Shown: piece by piece, positions 32,757 through 42,043 of the stretch
Layout: each line of letters starts with the position of its first letter
How positions within the stretch are numbered: the stretch's first letter is position 1
From: a bacterium endosymbiont of Escarpia laminata
GTDB lineage: Bacteria; Pseudomonadota; Gammaproteobacteria; Chromatiales; Chromatiaceae
Direction of reading: 5' to 3'
Assembly (NCBI GenBank): GCA_003660235.1
Contig: QGON01000053.1
Coordinates: forward strand, 1-64,000
DNA: 64,000 bases
The notes under the pieces: model-generated
What the model was told of the DNA's origin: nothing
Database searches by the model: none
What the model saw: only the letters and a program-made list of their open reading frames with translations
Program-made: the position numbers and the translations under genes

Positions 32757-33452
32757 ATGCGTTTCCGCATCTACCGCTATGACCCGGATCAAGACAGGGA
32801 ACCCTATATGCAGGATTTTGAGCTTGCTGAGACCCCTTCGGGCATGATGTTGCGTGATGCCCTGCTTGCGCTTAAAGCACAGGATGAGACGCTCAGTTTC
32901 CGACACTCCTGCGGAGAAGGGGTTTGTGGTTCAGACGGGATGAATATCAACGGCCGTAATGGACTTGCTTGCATTACACCACTGGCCGAGTTGAAAGAAC
33001 CGGTTGAAGTCAGGCCATTCCCAGGAGTTCCGGTTATTCGGGACCTTATAGTGGACATGCAGGGGTTTTATAAACAGTATCGTTCCGTAAAACCCTATCT
33101 GATCCGTCAAGATCCAGAGCCAGAGGTTGAAACTCTACAAACGCCAGATGAGCGGGACAGGCTTGACGGGCTTTATGAGTGTATTTTGTGTGGTTGCTGC
33201 ACAACATCCTGTCCCTCTTTCTGGTGGAATCCCGATAAATTTCTTGGCCCGGCTGCCTTATTGCAGGCTTGGCGTTTCCTGGCTGACTCCAGAGATCAGG
33301 CAGAGAATGATCGACTCGATGCACTGGATGGCCCATACCGGCTGTTTCGCTGTCATACCGTTATGAACTGTGTCGATGTCTGTCCCAAGGGATTGAATCC
33401 AACTCGTGCCATTGGGCATATTCGTGACCTGATGTTAAAAAAATCGATTTAG
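32757..33452 (+). CDS. sdhB: Succinate dehydrogenase iron-sulfur subunit SdhB
   Basis: The 231-residue protein carries the three Fe-S clusters that pass electrons from FAD to quinone. The [2Fe-2S] ligands are in CGEGVCGSDGMNINGRNGLAC (here shortened to CGEGVCGSDG...LAC), the [4Fe-4S] in CILCGCCTTSC, and the [3Fe-4S] in CHTVMNCVDVCPKGLNP. The ATG at 32757 fits the usual start MRFRIYRYDP; a TTG at 32736 would add seven residues. It closes the sdhCDAB operon. Confidence 0.92.
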   Translation: MRFRIYRYDPDQDREPYMQDFELAETPSGMMLRDALLALKAQDETLSFRHSCGEGVCGSDGMNINGRNGLACITPLAELKEPVEVRPFPGVPVIRDLIVDMQGFYKQYRSVKPYLIRQDPEPEVETLQTPDERDRLDGLYECILCGCCTTSCPSFWWNPDKFLGPAALLQAWRFLADSRDQAENDRLDALDGPYRLFRCHTVMNCVDVCPKGLNPTRAIGHIRDLMLKKSI

Positions 33453-33697
33453 GCACTATTACCCATTCTATATTCTTCAGTGCATCCCCGGATCGTCTTC
33501 AACGACCAGGCCCGCGATGCTGAGTTGTTATGACCCGCCCTCATCTGCAACTGTAACAATCTAAACAGTTTTCCTGTGCGCAGAAATAATTGCGAAACAG
33601 CTAGCTCTCATACTACACAGCGTGGATTGAGTGTGTAGCAATTAGCGTCTCTACACAGTATCAAGCCATCATGCGAATCCATATGAGGAGAATTTAG

Positions 33698-34108
33698 ATG
33701 AAAAAAAGTTTGAAGGCTGTGGCAGGGATTGCGGCTTTGACGATAGGATCTATCAGTGTTGAAGCGGCAGATTATGCAGACATCAGCAATGAAGAATTGG
33801 TAAAGATGCGTTCACAGGTTCGGGAACAGTCGTATGAAGATCGTGAAGGTTATCGTACAGAGATGCAGAACAGAATGCAGTCAATGGACAGTGAAGAGCG
33901 CACTCTGTTTCGTCAGATGAATGAAATGGGCGGACAAGGAGAGGGTAGTGGAAAGATGAATCGCTATGGTCAGGGTGGCGGCAACGGCTCCGGTAATAAA
34001 TATCGCTATGGTCAAGGCTCCAGCCAAGGTTCCAGTCAGGCTTATGGGAGTGGTTACGGCTCACGCAACGGCGGCGGCTCCGGTGGCGGCAGGGGACGTG
34101 GCCGTTAA
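33698..34108 (+). CDS. Secreted Gly-rich protein, 136 residues
   Basis: A signal peptide (MKKSLKAVAGIAALTIGSIS, cleaved near VEA-AD) precedes a conserved-looking helical domain (YADISNEELVKMRSQVREQS, then REGYRTEMQNRMQS) and a low-complexity tail of Gly, Ser, Tyr and Arg (YGQGSSQGSSQ, SGGGRGRGR). The function is unknown; the helical part looks like a small periplasmic metal or envelope stress domain. It has an AGGAGAATTTAG ribosome-binding site and shares its stop with the next start (1-base overlap). It forms an operon with a cytochrome c and a membrane protein. Confidence 0.7.
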   Translation: MKKSLKAVAGIAALTIGSISVEAADYADISNEELVKMRSQVREQSYEDREGYRTEMQNRMQSMDSEERTLFRQMNEMGGQGEGSGKMNRYGQGGGNGSGNKYRYGQGSSQGSSQAYGSGYGSRNGGGSGGGRGRGR

Positions 34109-34572
34109 TGCGGTCGTTACGCATACCATATATGCTCTCATTACCAGTAGTGGCCCTGGCCACTGCTGGTTGTCAGAGTCTCGGTATAAACGAGTCAAAT
34201 TCCTTCTTTGTTGGCCGCTATACACAATATGTGCTGGGAAACATACCAGATCAGTATGCTGATTTAAGCAACCCTTTGCCCGCTTCTTCAGAAAATATCT
34301 CTGATGGAAAAAATCTCTATCAAGCGCAATGCCCGGTGTGTCATGGTGCATCTGGTGAAGGGAATGGCCCGGCAGGTAAGCTGCTGGTTCCCAGTCCGGC
34401 CAACCTTTCGATTACCCGTAGGTTACCTGTAGCTACAGATGCCTTCATTTTCTGGACCTTGTCGGAAGGTGGTGAACCGTTCGGTACAGCTATGCCTGCA
34501 TTTGGTAATCAGCTCACTGATAAGGAGATATGGCAGATTGCCCTCTACATAAACTCTGGCTTTTCCCTTTGA
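34108..34572 (+). CDS. Lipoprotein cytochrome c, single haem
   Basis: This protein has a lipobox ATAGC (Cys22), then one haem motif, QCPVCHGASGEGNGPAGKLL (Cys75, Cys78, His79), and a likely Met ligand in GTAMPAFGNQLTDKEIWQIA. These features mark a class I cytochrome c anchored in a membrane, probably in periplasmic electron transfer. It overlaps the Gly-rich protein gene by one base (TAATG) and is followed by a small four-TM protein. This three-gene set lies between sdhB and sdhE. Confidence 0.88.
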   Translation: MRSLRIPYMLSLPVVALATAGCQSLGINESNSFFVGRYTQYVLGNIPDQYADLSNPLPASSENISDGKNLYQAQCPVCHGASGEGNGPAGKLLVPSPANLSITRRLPVATDAFIFWTLSEGGEPFGTAMPAFGNQLTDKEIWQIALYINSGFSL

Positions 34573-34588
34573 TATAAGGAATATCCTA

Positions 34589-35002
34589 ATGATGACTAAA
34601 CGGCCCGCATGGGTCTGGATCGCCGCCATCATCGCAGTGGTCTTTGGCGTAATGACTATTAAATCAGGTGGCAGCGTACTTTTCATCGATGGTGAAGCCA
34701 GACGCGCTGCTGGAAACACCGTGGATTTTGTTCTTTGGTTCAACTTTTCTGCAGGGTTTGTCTATATCGCTACCGGAATTGGCATTTGGTTGGAAAAAGC
34801 TTGGGCTCCAGCGGTAGCAATCACCATTGCCATATTGACGTTGTCGGTCTTCGTCGCCTTTGGAATCCATATCCTTTTTGGTGGTGAATATGAACTGCGC
34901 ACTGTGGCTGCCATGACCTTGCGTTCTGTGGTTTGGATAGCAATCGGAATAACGGGTTACCGGGCTATGTATTCACACCAGTTGCAGGATAGGACTCAAT
35001 AA
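34589..35002 (+). CDS. Four-TM membrane protein, 137 residues
   Basis: The protein has four predicted TM helices (WVWIAAIIAVVFGVMTIKSG, FVLWFNFSAGFVYIATGIGI, AVAITIAILTLSVFVAFGIH, and a final VVWIAIGITGYRAMY). No catalytic or metal motif is evident apart from one loop His. It begins 16 bp after the cytochrome c lipoprotein gene, so they are probably co-transcribed and act in the same membrane. Family not recognised. Confidence 0.7.
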   Translation: MMTKRPAWVWIAAIIAVVFGVMTIKSGGSVLFIDGEARRAAGNTVDFVLWFNFSAGFVYIATGIGIWLEKAWAPAVAITIAILTLSVFVAFGIHILFGGEYELRTVAAMTLRSVVWIAIGITGYRAMYSHQLQDRTQ

Positions 35003-35067
35003 CTGAGCGCATTGCACCATATGGCAGTGTTGGGACATACTGAGTCATACCTGTTGAGGTTCAGTGA

Positions 35068-35340
35068 ATGCCTATGAGTGGAACTGCGGAAATTAACCGC
35101 TTACGCTGGCAGTGCCGCCGGGGTATGCTGGAACTCGATTTGCTGTTGTTTGCCTTTCTTGAAAATGAGTACTCCTCCCTCGACAGGGAGACACGAAAGG
35201 ATTTTTCGACATTACTGGAATATCCGGACCAAACGCTACAGTCCTGGCTTATCTCAGACAGCAAGATTGCTGATAAGCAAATGTTCGAAATTGTGCGGAT
35301 TATTCGGCAGGGAGGCCGGGATCATGAGGCGGAACGCTGA
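35068..35340 (+). CDS. sdhE: SdhE/CptB, FAD assembly factor
   Basis: The 90-residue helical protein carries the RGxxE signature in RRGMLELDLLLFAFLENEYS, then LLEYPDQTLQSWL. SdhE promotes covalent FAD attachment to SdhA. The ATG at 35068 is used here; another at 35074 fits nearly as well. It overlaps the next gene by 17 bp, as in the sdhE-ygfX operon of gammaproteobacteria. Its presence fits a functional succinate dehydrogenase despite the sdhA amber codon. Confidence 0.88.
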   Translation: MPMSGTAEINRLRWQCRRGMLELDLLLFAFLENEYSSLDRETRKDFSTLLEYPDQTLQSWLISDSKIADKQMFEIVRIIRQGGRDHEAER

Positions 35341-35800
35341 ACCGATAATTCTACAACCCGCCAGGTCCCCAGTGCAGCAGGTGGTCTTGTCCGCTATTTA
35401 TGCTGCTGGTTTGTTGGCGCTCCTATCGACTGAGTTGTCTTCCGGACTAAAAACCGTGTTGACTCTGTGCGTGCTCGCACATTTTATCTGGAAGATTGCC
35501 CTGATAAAGGGGAGTATTAAAAGCGCATCGATTAGTCGATTGGTGTGGGAACCGGAAGGTAGCTGGAAACTGACATTTTCAGATGGACGGCAGCTATACG
35601 CACAACTCAAGCCGTCAAGTTTTTGCAGACCCTGGCTGATCATCCTCAATTTTTCCATTGGGAGATTTCAACCGCAGCGTTCCGTTATTTTGACGAGGGG
35701 GAGGTTGGACAAAATGACTGCGCGTACCTTGCGCAAGCGACTTCTCAGGGAGAGAATGCCTGCTGGTCGTTCAAAGCAAAGCGGAAGGACGAACCTATGA
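35324..35800 (+). CDS. ygfX: YgfX/CptA-like membrane protein
   Basis: ATG 35324 overlaps the sdhE end and gives a 158-residue protein with two N-terminal TM helices (VVLSAIYAAGLLALLS, TVLTLCVLAHFIWKIALI). A soluble part follows (LVWEPEGSWKLTFSDGRQLY, then KPSSFCRPWLIILNF and ILTRGRLDKMTARTLRKRLL). This is the YgfX family, the usual partner of SdhE. Family names differ (CptA toxin or flavinylation factor), so the exact job is unresolved. Confidence 0.78.
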   Translation: MRRNAEPIILQPARSPVQQVVLSAIYAAGLLALLSTELSSGLKTVLTLCVLAHFIWKIALIKGSIKSASISRLVWEPEGSWKLTFSDGRQLYAQLKPSSFCRPWLIILNFSIGRFQPQRSVILTRGRLDKMTARTLRKRLLRERMPAGRSKQSGRTNL

Positions 35801-35855
35801 TATGAGGTTCATCCTTCATTAAAAACAATAGTCTATGTAATGGAGACTCGGCGAG

Positions 35856-35975
35856 CTATCTGCAGATGTCAACATCCGCTTCAATCATCATTTCGACGAT
35901 GACTTCAATCTCATCCGGATTAGTCTCTGCGAGTTCGCGTAATTCTGCGCAACTGACTGTAAGTGTGTCTTTCAT
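35856..35975 (-). CDS. Small acidic protein, 39 residues
   Basis: On the minus strand, ATG at 35975-35973 opens a 39-codon frame to TAG at 35856. The product starts MKDTLTVSCAELRELAETNP and ends VEMMIEADVDICR. It is acidic, helical and has two cysteines, with balanced codon use typical of a real protein. The possible Shine-Dalgarno GGTGA is weak. This peptide explains part of the 332-bp space between ygfX and the metY remnant. It resembles RiPP-precursor-like or small regulatory peptides only in size. Confidence 0.5.
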   Translation of the reverse strand: MKDTLTVSCAELRELAETNPDEIEVIVEMMIEADVDICR

Positions 35976-36132
35976 GGTAGTCACCATAACGTTAAATAAT
36001 TAAATACTAATGTAGCTGTTGCTTTATGGGAAGTCAACTCTTTTTCTGCAAAGGAAGTCAAAGTTTATGTAGATAGATCAATGAGATATGACGTACTGAG
36101 GACCCGATAAAGATAATTGTGAAGTAAATTCA

Positions 36133-36576
36133 TTGGAATACATCCCATTTTTACTCAACCGGGTTGACTCCTTCGGTTCATTTCGGGGAGTCATTGATAA
36201 TGATAATAACTGTTTGGATGAGAGCCCGGACAAGGCGCTGGTGGATAAATATATGAACGGACGTGCCTCCAGCATATTCAGTTTCGGCATCCAGGGGGGA
36301 ATCGCAGCCGATACAAAAATCATCGATGCCTTGCAACTAGCGGTGCGTCTGGTGAATATCGGTGATGCCAAGACGCTTGCCTGCCACCCAGCCACCACCA
36401 CCCATCGGCAGCTCAATCCTGAGGAGATGGAAAGAGCAGGTGTTTCAGCGGATCTGGTACGTCTCTCTGTTGGTCTGAAGCATATCGATGATATTCTCGC
36501 CGATATCGATCAGGCGCTGGCGTCGGCGACAATGCCGACACTGATGACTTTTTGCAGGAAACTGCGGGGAACTTAG
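36133..36576 (+). pseudogene. metY: O-acetylhomoserine sulfhydrylase (MetY) C-terminal remnant
   Basis: From about residue 35 the frame matches the end of Cys/Met-metabolism PLP enzymes: SSIFSFGIQGGIAADTKIID, then LQLAVRLVNIGDAKTLACHP and ATTTHRQLNPEEMERAG, then VRLSVGLKHIDDILADIDQA. Only about 110 of the usual 420 residues remain; the PLP lysine and the whole catalytic domain are missing. The first 35 codons are not homologous. It is therefore a decayed gene. A nearby start may still give a short protein without the enzyme function. Confidence 0.75.
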
Positions 36577-36585
36577 TCCTAAGAG

Positions 36586-37188
36586 ATGAAATATTGTTAT
36601 GAAATAATAAATTCAGAACGCGTTTACGATGGCTTTCTAAAATTGAACCGCTACCGGTTAAAGCACGATCTCTACGAAGGTGGCAGCAGTCGGGAACTTA
36701 TCCGGGAGAGACTGGAGGGGTTGCAGGCTGCCTCGGTTTTACTCTATGACCCAAATCTGGACCAGGTCGTTCTGGTGGAACAGTTTCGTATCGGTGCATT
36801 GGATCATCAGGACCTTCCATGGGTGCTGGAGACGGTGGGCGGTTACATCGGTGAAAATGAATCCCCGGAGGAGGTGGCACGCAGGGAGGCGGAGGAGGAG
36901 GCCAACTGCAAAATCACCGAGTTGGAATCGATATGCACCCTGATGGTGAGTCCTGGCCACTCCGTGGATCAGATTTTTCTCTTTTGTGGCCGGGTGGATG
37001 CCTCGCAGGCAGGTGGCGTCTTTGGCCTGGATCACGAGGGAGAGGATATCCGGGTGGTGGTCATGGATGCGGAGCAAATCATTTCTGAACTCTATGGCGG
37101 CCGCGTCAACTCCACCAGCATCATTATTGCCGTACAGTGGTTGGCAAAAGAGCGTGAAACCCTGCGTGCTCGATGGTTATCTCTTTGA
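36586..37188 (+). CDS. nudF: ADP-ribose pyrophosphatase, Nudix family (NudF-like)
   Basis: The 200-residue protein has a Nudix box, GGYIGENESPEEVARREAEE followed by EANC, with the Glu residues that bind Mg2+. The position normally Gly after the EE pair is Ala, a common variation. Around it are QFRIGALDHQDLPWVLETVG and CTLMVSPGHSVDQIFLFCGR, which are NudF-like segments. It hydrolyses ADP-ribose and related sugars. It is encoded 9 bp after the metY remnant. Confidence 0.82.
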   Translation: MKYCYEIINSERVYDGFLKLNRYRLKHDLYEGGSSRELIRERLEGLQAASVLLYDPNLDQVVLVEQFRIGALDHQDLPWVLETVGGYIGENESPEEVARREAEEEANCKITELESICTLMVSPGHSVDQIFLFCGRVDASQAGGVFGLDHEGEDIRVVVMDAEQIISELYGGRVNSTSIIIAVQWLAKERETLRARWLSL

Positions 37189-37278
37189 TCTTAGTGAAAC
37201 CCATCGCTCTATTTCCTGTCTACACTACGTCAAATCTGCTCAGCCTTAATCCCCCCACGTTTTTTCAGGAGTAAATGA

Positions 37279-38637
37279 ATGTCGACCATATCGAGAAAAT
37301 GGGTGATCCTGTTGCCGATCCTTTTGGGTGTCGCGATATTCATATTCCTGAAGCAGGGCAAGGCACCCCCAGTGCAACAGGAACCCGCAGAGATTCCCAA
37401 GCTCGTCAGGAGTATCTCGATTCCCAGTCTCGATGTTGTCCCCAAGGCCGTCGGCCACGGCACAGTACGTCCGGGTTTTACCTGGGACGCTGTAGCACAG
37501 GTCAGCGGCAAGATCCTTGAAAAACATCCGAAGCTGAAAAAAGGGGCCATTATTCCGGTTGGTCAACCGTTGCTTCGGATCGACCCCACGGATTTCGAGC
37601 TGGTTATCACTCAGATCAAAGCCGACATCCAGGCCAGTCAGGCACAACTTCAGGAACTCGAAGCCAAAGCAACCAATACTCGTGCTGCCCTGGCCATCGA
37701 AGAGCGAGCCCTGCATCTGAATGAATCAGAACTGCAGCGCAAGAAAAAACTGATTGGGAAGGGGGGCGTCAGCCGCTCTGATCTGGAGAGTCAGGAACAA
37801 ACCCTGTTGGCGCAGAAACAGAAACTGCAGTCGCAGGAGAACACACTTAATCTGCTCCCCAGTCAAAAAGCACTGGTGGAGGCGCAGTTGGCACGCCACC
37901 AGGCGAAGCTGGCTACCGCTGAGCGGGATCTTCAGCACACTAAAGTACAAATGCCATTTACCGGACGTATTGCCGAAGTCAATTTTGAAGAGGAGCAGTA
38001 TGTCAGGGTGGGTGAGATTCTGCTCGAGGCAGACGATCTGCAACGTGCCGAAATAGAGGTGCAGATCCCGATTGAGCAGATAGCACCACTAATGCGCTCT
38101 GAAAAAAACGTGAATATATTAAATGCAGTGCAATCCGATTCTCATCATTTGTTTGGCATCACAGCCGAGGTGAAATTGAATCAGGGACTGCTCAAAGCTG
38201 TTTGGCAGGGGCGGGTTGCCCGCATGAGTGACACCCTGGATCCCAAGACAAGAACGGTTGGTGTGATAGTGGAGGTGGACGAACCTTATGCCAACGTGCG
38301 ACCTGGTGTGCGTCCACCTCTGCTCAAGGGGCTTTTTGTTGAGGTCACGCTGATGGGAAGTGTACGCACCAACAGCCTTGTGATACCTCGTCTGGCCTTG
38401 CATGACGATACGGTCTATCTGGTTAACGCGCAAGACCGTTTGGAGATCCGCAGAGTGGAGATTGAACTACTGCAGCCGGAATATGCAGTGATTCGCAGCG
38501 GCGTGGGGTCTGGTGAGCAGGTTGTCATCTCTGACCTGGTTCCCGCCATTGAAGGCATGTTGTTATCGCCGCAGACAGATGAGGCGGCTCAAACCATGCT
38601 GGGCCAACAGGCTGCTGCAGAGGGCGTCCAACCATGA
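37279..38637 (+). CDS. RND efflux periplasmic adaptor (HlyD/MFP family)
   Basis: This adaptor connects an inner-membrane RND pump with an outer-membrane channel. The 452-residue protein has one N-terminal anchor (KWVILLPILLGVAIFIFLKQ), a lipoyl half (VSGKILEKHPKLKKGAIIPV), a long coiled coil rich in Gln, Leu and Glu (about residues 120-215), the second half VQMPFTGRIAEVNFEEEQYV, and a barrel region (LFVEVTLMGSV). It overlaps the pump gene start by 4 bp. Since the pump is broken, the adaptor may have lost its partner. Confidence 0.88.
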   Translation: MSTISRKWVILLPILLGVAIFIFLKQGKAPPVQQEPAEIPKLVRSISIPSLDVVPKAVGHGTVRPGFTWDAVAQVSGKILEKHPKLKKGAIIPVGQPLLRIDPTDFELVITQIKADIQASQAQLQELEAKATNTRAALAIEERALHLNESELQRKKKLIGKGGVSRSDLESQEQTLLAQKQKLQSQENTLNLLPSQKALVEAQLARHQAKLATAERDLQHTKVQMPFTGRIAEVNFEEEQYVRVGEILLEADDLQRAEIEVQIPIEQIAPLMRSEKNVNILNAVQSDSHHLFGITAEVKLNQGLLKAVWQGRVARMSDTLDPKTRTVGVIVEVDEPYANVRPGVRPPLLKGLFVEVTLMGSVRTNSLVIPRLALHDDTVYLVNAQDRLEIRRVEIELLQPEYAVIRSGVGSGEQVVISDLVPAIEGMLLSPQTDEAAQTMLGQQAAAEGVQP

Positions 38638-40328
38638 TCGAGTTCTTTGCCCGACACCCCACTGCCGGAAATCTGCTGATGCTGTTTCTGGCCATCCTTG
38701 GATTAACTGCACTGCCAGGTTTGCAGCGGGAGACTTTTCCTGACTTTGCCAGTGATGAGATTGAGATACGGGTCGTCTATCCGGGCGCCAGTGCTGAGGA
38801 CGTGGAAGAGGCGCTATGCCAGCGCATCGAAGATGCCGTCGACGGTATCAGTGATGTCGCTGAGATGCGTTGTGATGCCAAAGAGGGTTTCAGCGTTGCT
38901 GTGGTGGAGATGGAGGAGGGGGGAGACCTGCTTCGTTTCAAGGATGACATCAAGACTGAGATCGATGCCATCGACAATTTTCCTGAGCAGGTGGAACCAC
39001 CGGTCATCCGGGAACTGGGGCGTACTAACAGAGTCGTCTCCATTGCGGTTACCGGTCCTATGTCGGTGAGTCATCTGAAAGCCTATGCTGAACAGGTAAA
39101 GGATCGATTGCAGGTGCTTCCCGAAGTTTCGCAAGTCGATGTCAAAGGTTTTTCAGATCACCAACTGCGTATCGAGGTTCCTGCTTCAGCACTGCGTCAA
39201 TACGGCGTAAGCATGTCTGATATTGCCAATGTCATTGCCCGTCAGGGTGTGGATCTGCCAGCCGGATCCCTGGAAACAAGGGAACGGGACATTCTTCTCC
39301 GCTTTACCGATCTGCGGAGGACACCGGAGGAGTTGGCGGATTTGATTGTGGTCAGCGCCAGTTCCGGCTCTGAGATACGTCTGGGGGATATCGCCCATAT
39401 CAGTGACCGCTTTGAACTGGACGAGGACAAAATTCTCTTCAATGGCAAGCGTGCGGCAATTCTCCAGATCAACAAGACCAAGCAGCAGGATACGCTGGTG
39501 GTTATAGATGCGGTCTCCAACTATCTGGATGAATTGCGCTTGACTGCACCCTCCGGTGTGACCTTTGCGCTCACCGAGGATCGCTCATCGGTGGTGCGGG
39601 ATCGCCTCTCTTTGCTGCTGAAAAATGGCGCCCAAGGTCTGCTGCTGGTGTTCCTGACCATGTGGCTCTTCTTTCAGGGACGCTTTGCCTTCTGGGTGGC
39701 AATGGGGCTGCCGATCTCATTTCTGGGGGCGCTCTTCTTCATGAGCGTGTTTGGGCTAACCATCAATATGATCACCATGGTGGCGCTGTTGATTGCGATT
39801 GGCCTGCTGATGGATGACGCGATCGTTATTGCAGAAAACATCGCCACGCACCTGAAACGGGGAAAGACCGCCATGCAGGCGGCAATCGAGGGAACCCGGC
39901 AGGTAGCGCCCGGTGTGCGCTCATCATTTCTGACCACCATCGCCGTATTTGGACCCTTGGCGTTTCTCTCGGGACATCTGGGCAAGGTATTGCAGTTCAT
40001 ACCGATGGTGCTGATCCTGGTGATTGCAGTCAGTCTGATCGAGGCCTTTCTTATCCTGCCGCACCATCTGGCGCACTCATTGAAACACCATGAGAAGGAG
40101 ACTGGACGCTTCCGGCAAGCCTTTGACGATCGCCTGCAACGTTTCAGGGATGTCACTCTGGGGCGTATCGTCGATAGTGTTATTCATCAACGCTACTGGT
40201 TTGTCGGTGGTGTAATCGCCTTGTTCCTGATCAGTATCGGTATGATGGCGGGAGGCAAACTCAAATTCCAGGCCTTTCCCGCGCTGCCAGCCATGGAGAG
40301 CGAAGCGAAGGCTGGTAGTCCCCGGTAG
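38634..40328 (+). pseudogene. RND efflux pump, N-terminal part (gene split by an insertion)
   Basis: This frame encodes the first half of an RND permease: TM1 at AGNLLMLFLAILGLTALPGL, porter segments, then the TM bundle including GLLMDDAIVIAENIATHLKR (the D-D pair of the proton relay) and the loop LTTIAVFGPLAFLSGHLG. It ends shortly after the end of the first TM region with GGKLKFQAFPALP, after which about 275 bp of foreign DNA leads to a stop at 40328. The downstream half continues at 40439. As a single protein (about 1040 residues) it cannot be made, so pumping is probably lost. Confidence 0.85.
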
Positions 40329-40560
40329 CCGCGAGGCCGCACTGCTTACCCGGCGTGCCTTGCGCCAGAGGGGAAGCAAAGTAGGCATCCGAGCGCGGCG
40401 TCCAGTCATCGGGAGCTGGCAACGGAGCGGCAACGAGCTTGCGAGGTTGTCGCGTAGTGCCAGTGACCGGGACGGCCGGGGCACAAACAGGTTGTCGAAG
40501 GCCGAGTCGATTTTGGGGACTGGGATGTCCCAAAATCTATCACGAGGTCGAAGACTCACT
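40286..40560. repeat. Non-coding, repeat-like insertion inside the RND pump gene
   Basis: About 275 bp interrupt the pump between FPALP and DIEGDTIEARILLPQG. The piece has no good gene; a minus-strand frame across it has no recognisable domain. It holds two inverted repeats: CCAGCC...GGCTGG (40287-40315) and GATTTTGGG...CCCAAAATC (about 40509-40537). It looks like a small repetitive or MITE-type element, but no flanking target duplication can be proved by eye. Confidence 0.65.
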
Positions 40561-42043
40561 TGATATCGAGGGTGACACCATCGAGGCGCGTATCCTGCTG
40601 CCTCAGGGCACCCCCCTATGGCGTACGGAAGCCGTGGTGGAGCAGGTGACTGATGGGCTGAAAAAAGTGGATGAGACGTTCACGCCGTTACAGCCAGGCG
40701 GCCAACATCTGCTGAAGAATGTCCAGATCCGTTTCAACTCCAACATGGATGCCAACGAGGCAGGTCCCCATGTCGCCACGGTGACTGTCGATCTGTTGAC
40801 GGCTGAAGAACGTAGCGGCTCATTGGACGATGTGATCAATCAGTGGCGTAGTGAGGTGGGCGATATCCCTGATCTTGATGCCTTGAGCTTCAAGGAGCCG
40901 GTAATCGGTCCGGGCGGAATTCCTATGGAGATTCGTCTGGTGGGCGATGATCTGGATCAGCTCAAGCAGGCATCACGGGAGCTTCAATCCTGGCTGTCAC
41001 GCTATCGAGGGGTATTCGATGTTAGCGACAATCTGCGTCCCGGCAAACCGGAGTTGCGCCTGAGTCTGAAAGAGGGGGCACTCTCTCTGGGCCTGGATGC
41101 CTTTACCATTGCCAATCAGTTGCGGGCCGCCTTCCATGGAACCACTGCAACAGAGATCCAGGTCGGGCCTGAGTCCTATGAAATCGATGTCCGGCTCATG
41201 GATCAGGATCGTTCCGATCTGACCGATATCGAGATGTTCAGAATCACCACCGCGGCCGGTGACCAGGTTCCCCTCAGCGCCGTTGCGTACATTGAACATG
41301 ATCGCGGTTACGCCAGTATCCAGCGCGTAAACGGGAGGCGCACCATAACGGTTCAGGGCGATATCGATAGCCGAATCGCCAACGCAGCCGAGATTGTCGG
41401 CCATACAAAAAAACACTATCTGCCACAATTGCTGGAGCGCTATCCCGGTATCAGTGCCGGGATCGAAGGCGAGTCAAAGAGGACCGCCAAGACAGCAGCC
41501 TCCATGCTGCGGGCATTCGGTATCGGTCTTGTCGGTATTTTTATCCTGCTCAGCTTTCAGTTTCGCAGTTATATCGAGCCGGTTGTCGTAATGACAGTGA
41601 TACCACTGGCTTTGATTGGTGTTGTTTGGGGCCATCTGTTGATGGGGCTCAACCTCACCATGCCGGGTGTCATCGGTTTCGCCTCTCTCTCGGGAATTGT
41701 GGTGAACGACTCTATTCTGCTGGTTGAGTTTTTGAAGCTGCGGGTACGGGAGGGACATGCAATTGTCGAGGCGGCAAAGATGGCGAGTCGGGAGCGGTTC
41801 CGCGCAGTATTGTTGACCTCCATTACCACCATTGCCGGGCTTATCCCGCTGCTGCTTGAAAAGAGCATGCAGGCGCAAATTCTGATACCTCTGGCTACCA
41901 GTATCGTTTTTGGCCTGTTGGCGACCACTATGCTGGTGTTACTGGTGGTGCCGGCGCTGTTCAGCATACTGAACGACTTTGGTCTGCTGTCTGAACAGGA
42001 TGAGGAGGAAACGCCCGGAACCTCTGATTTATCTGTCCAGTAG
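40439..42043 (+). pseudogene. RND efflux pump, C-terminal part (gene split by an insertion)
   Basis: From about residue 40 the frame gives the second half of the same RND permease: DSLDIEGDTIEARILLPQGT, the porter segment, then the closing TM bundle with SGIVVNDSILLVEFLKLRVR and LTSITTIAGLIPLLLEKSMQ. The first 40 codons derive from the insertion and are not homologous. Its phase differs from the N-terminal half. The stop overlaps tail-to-tail with the minus-strand gene at 42029 by 15 bp. Confidence 0.85.

Noticed and set aside
40077-40559. 160-codon minus-strand frame over the RND insertion
   Set aside because: It is antisense to the pump and the repeat; its composition (Arg, Pro, Ser rich) is typical of a shadow frame.
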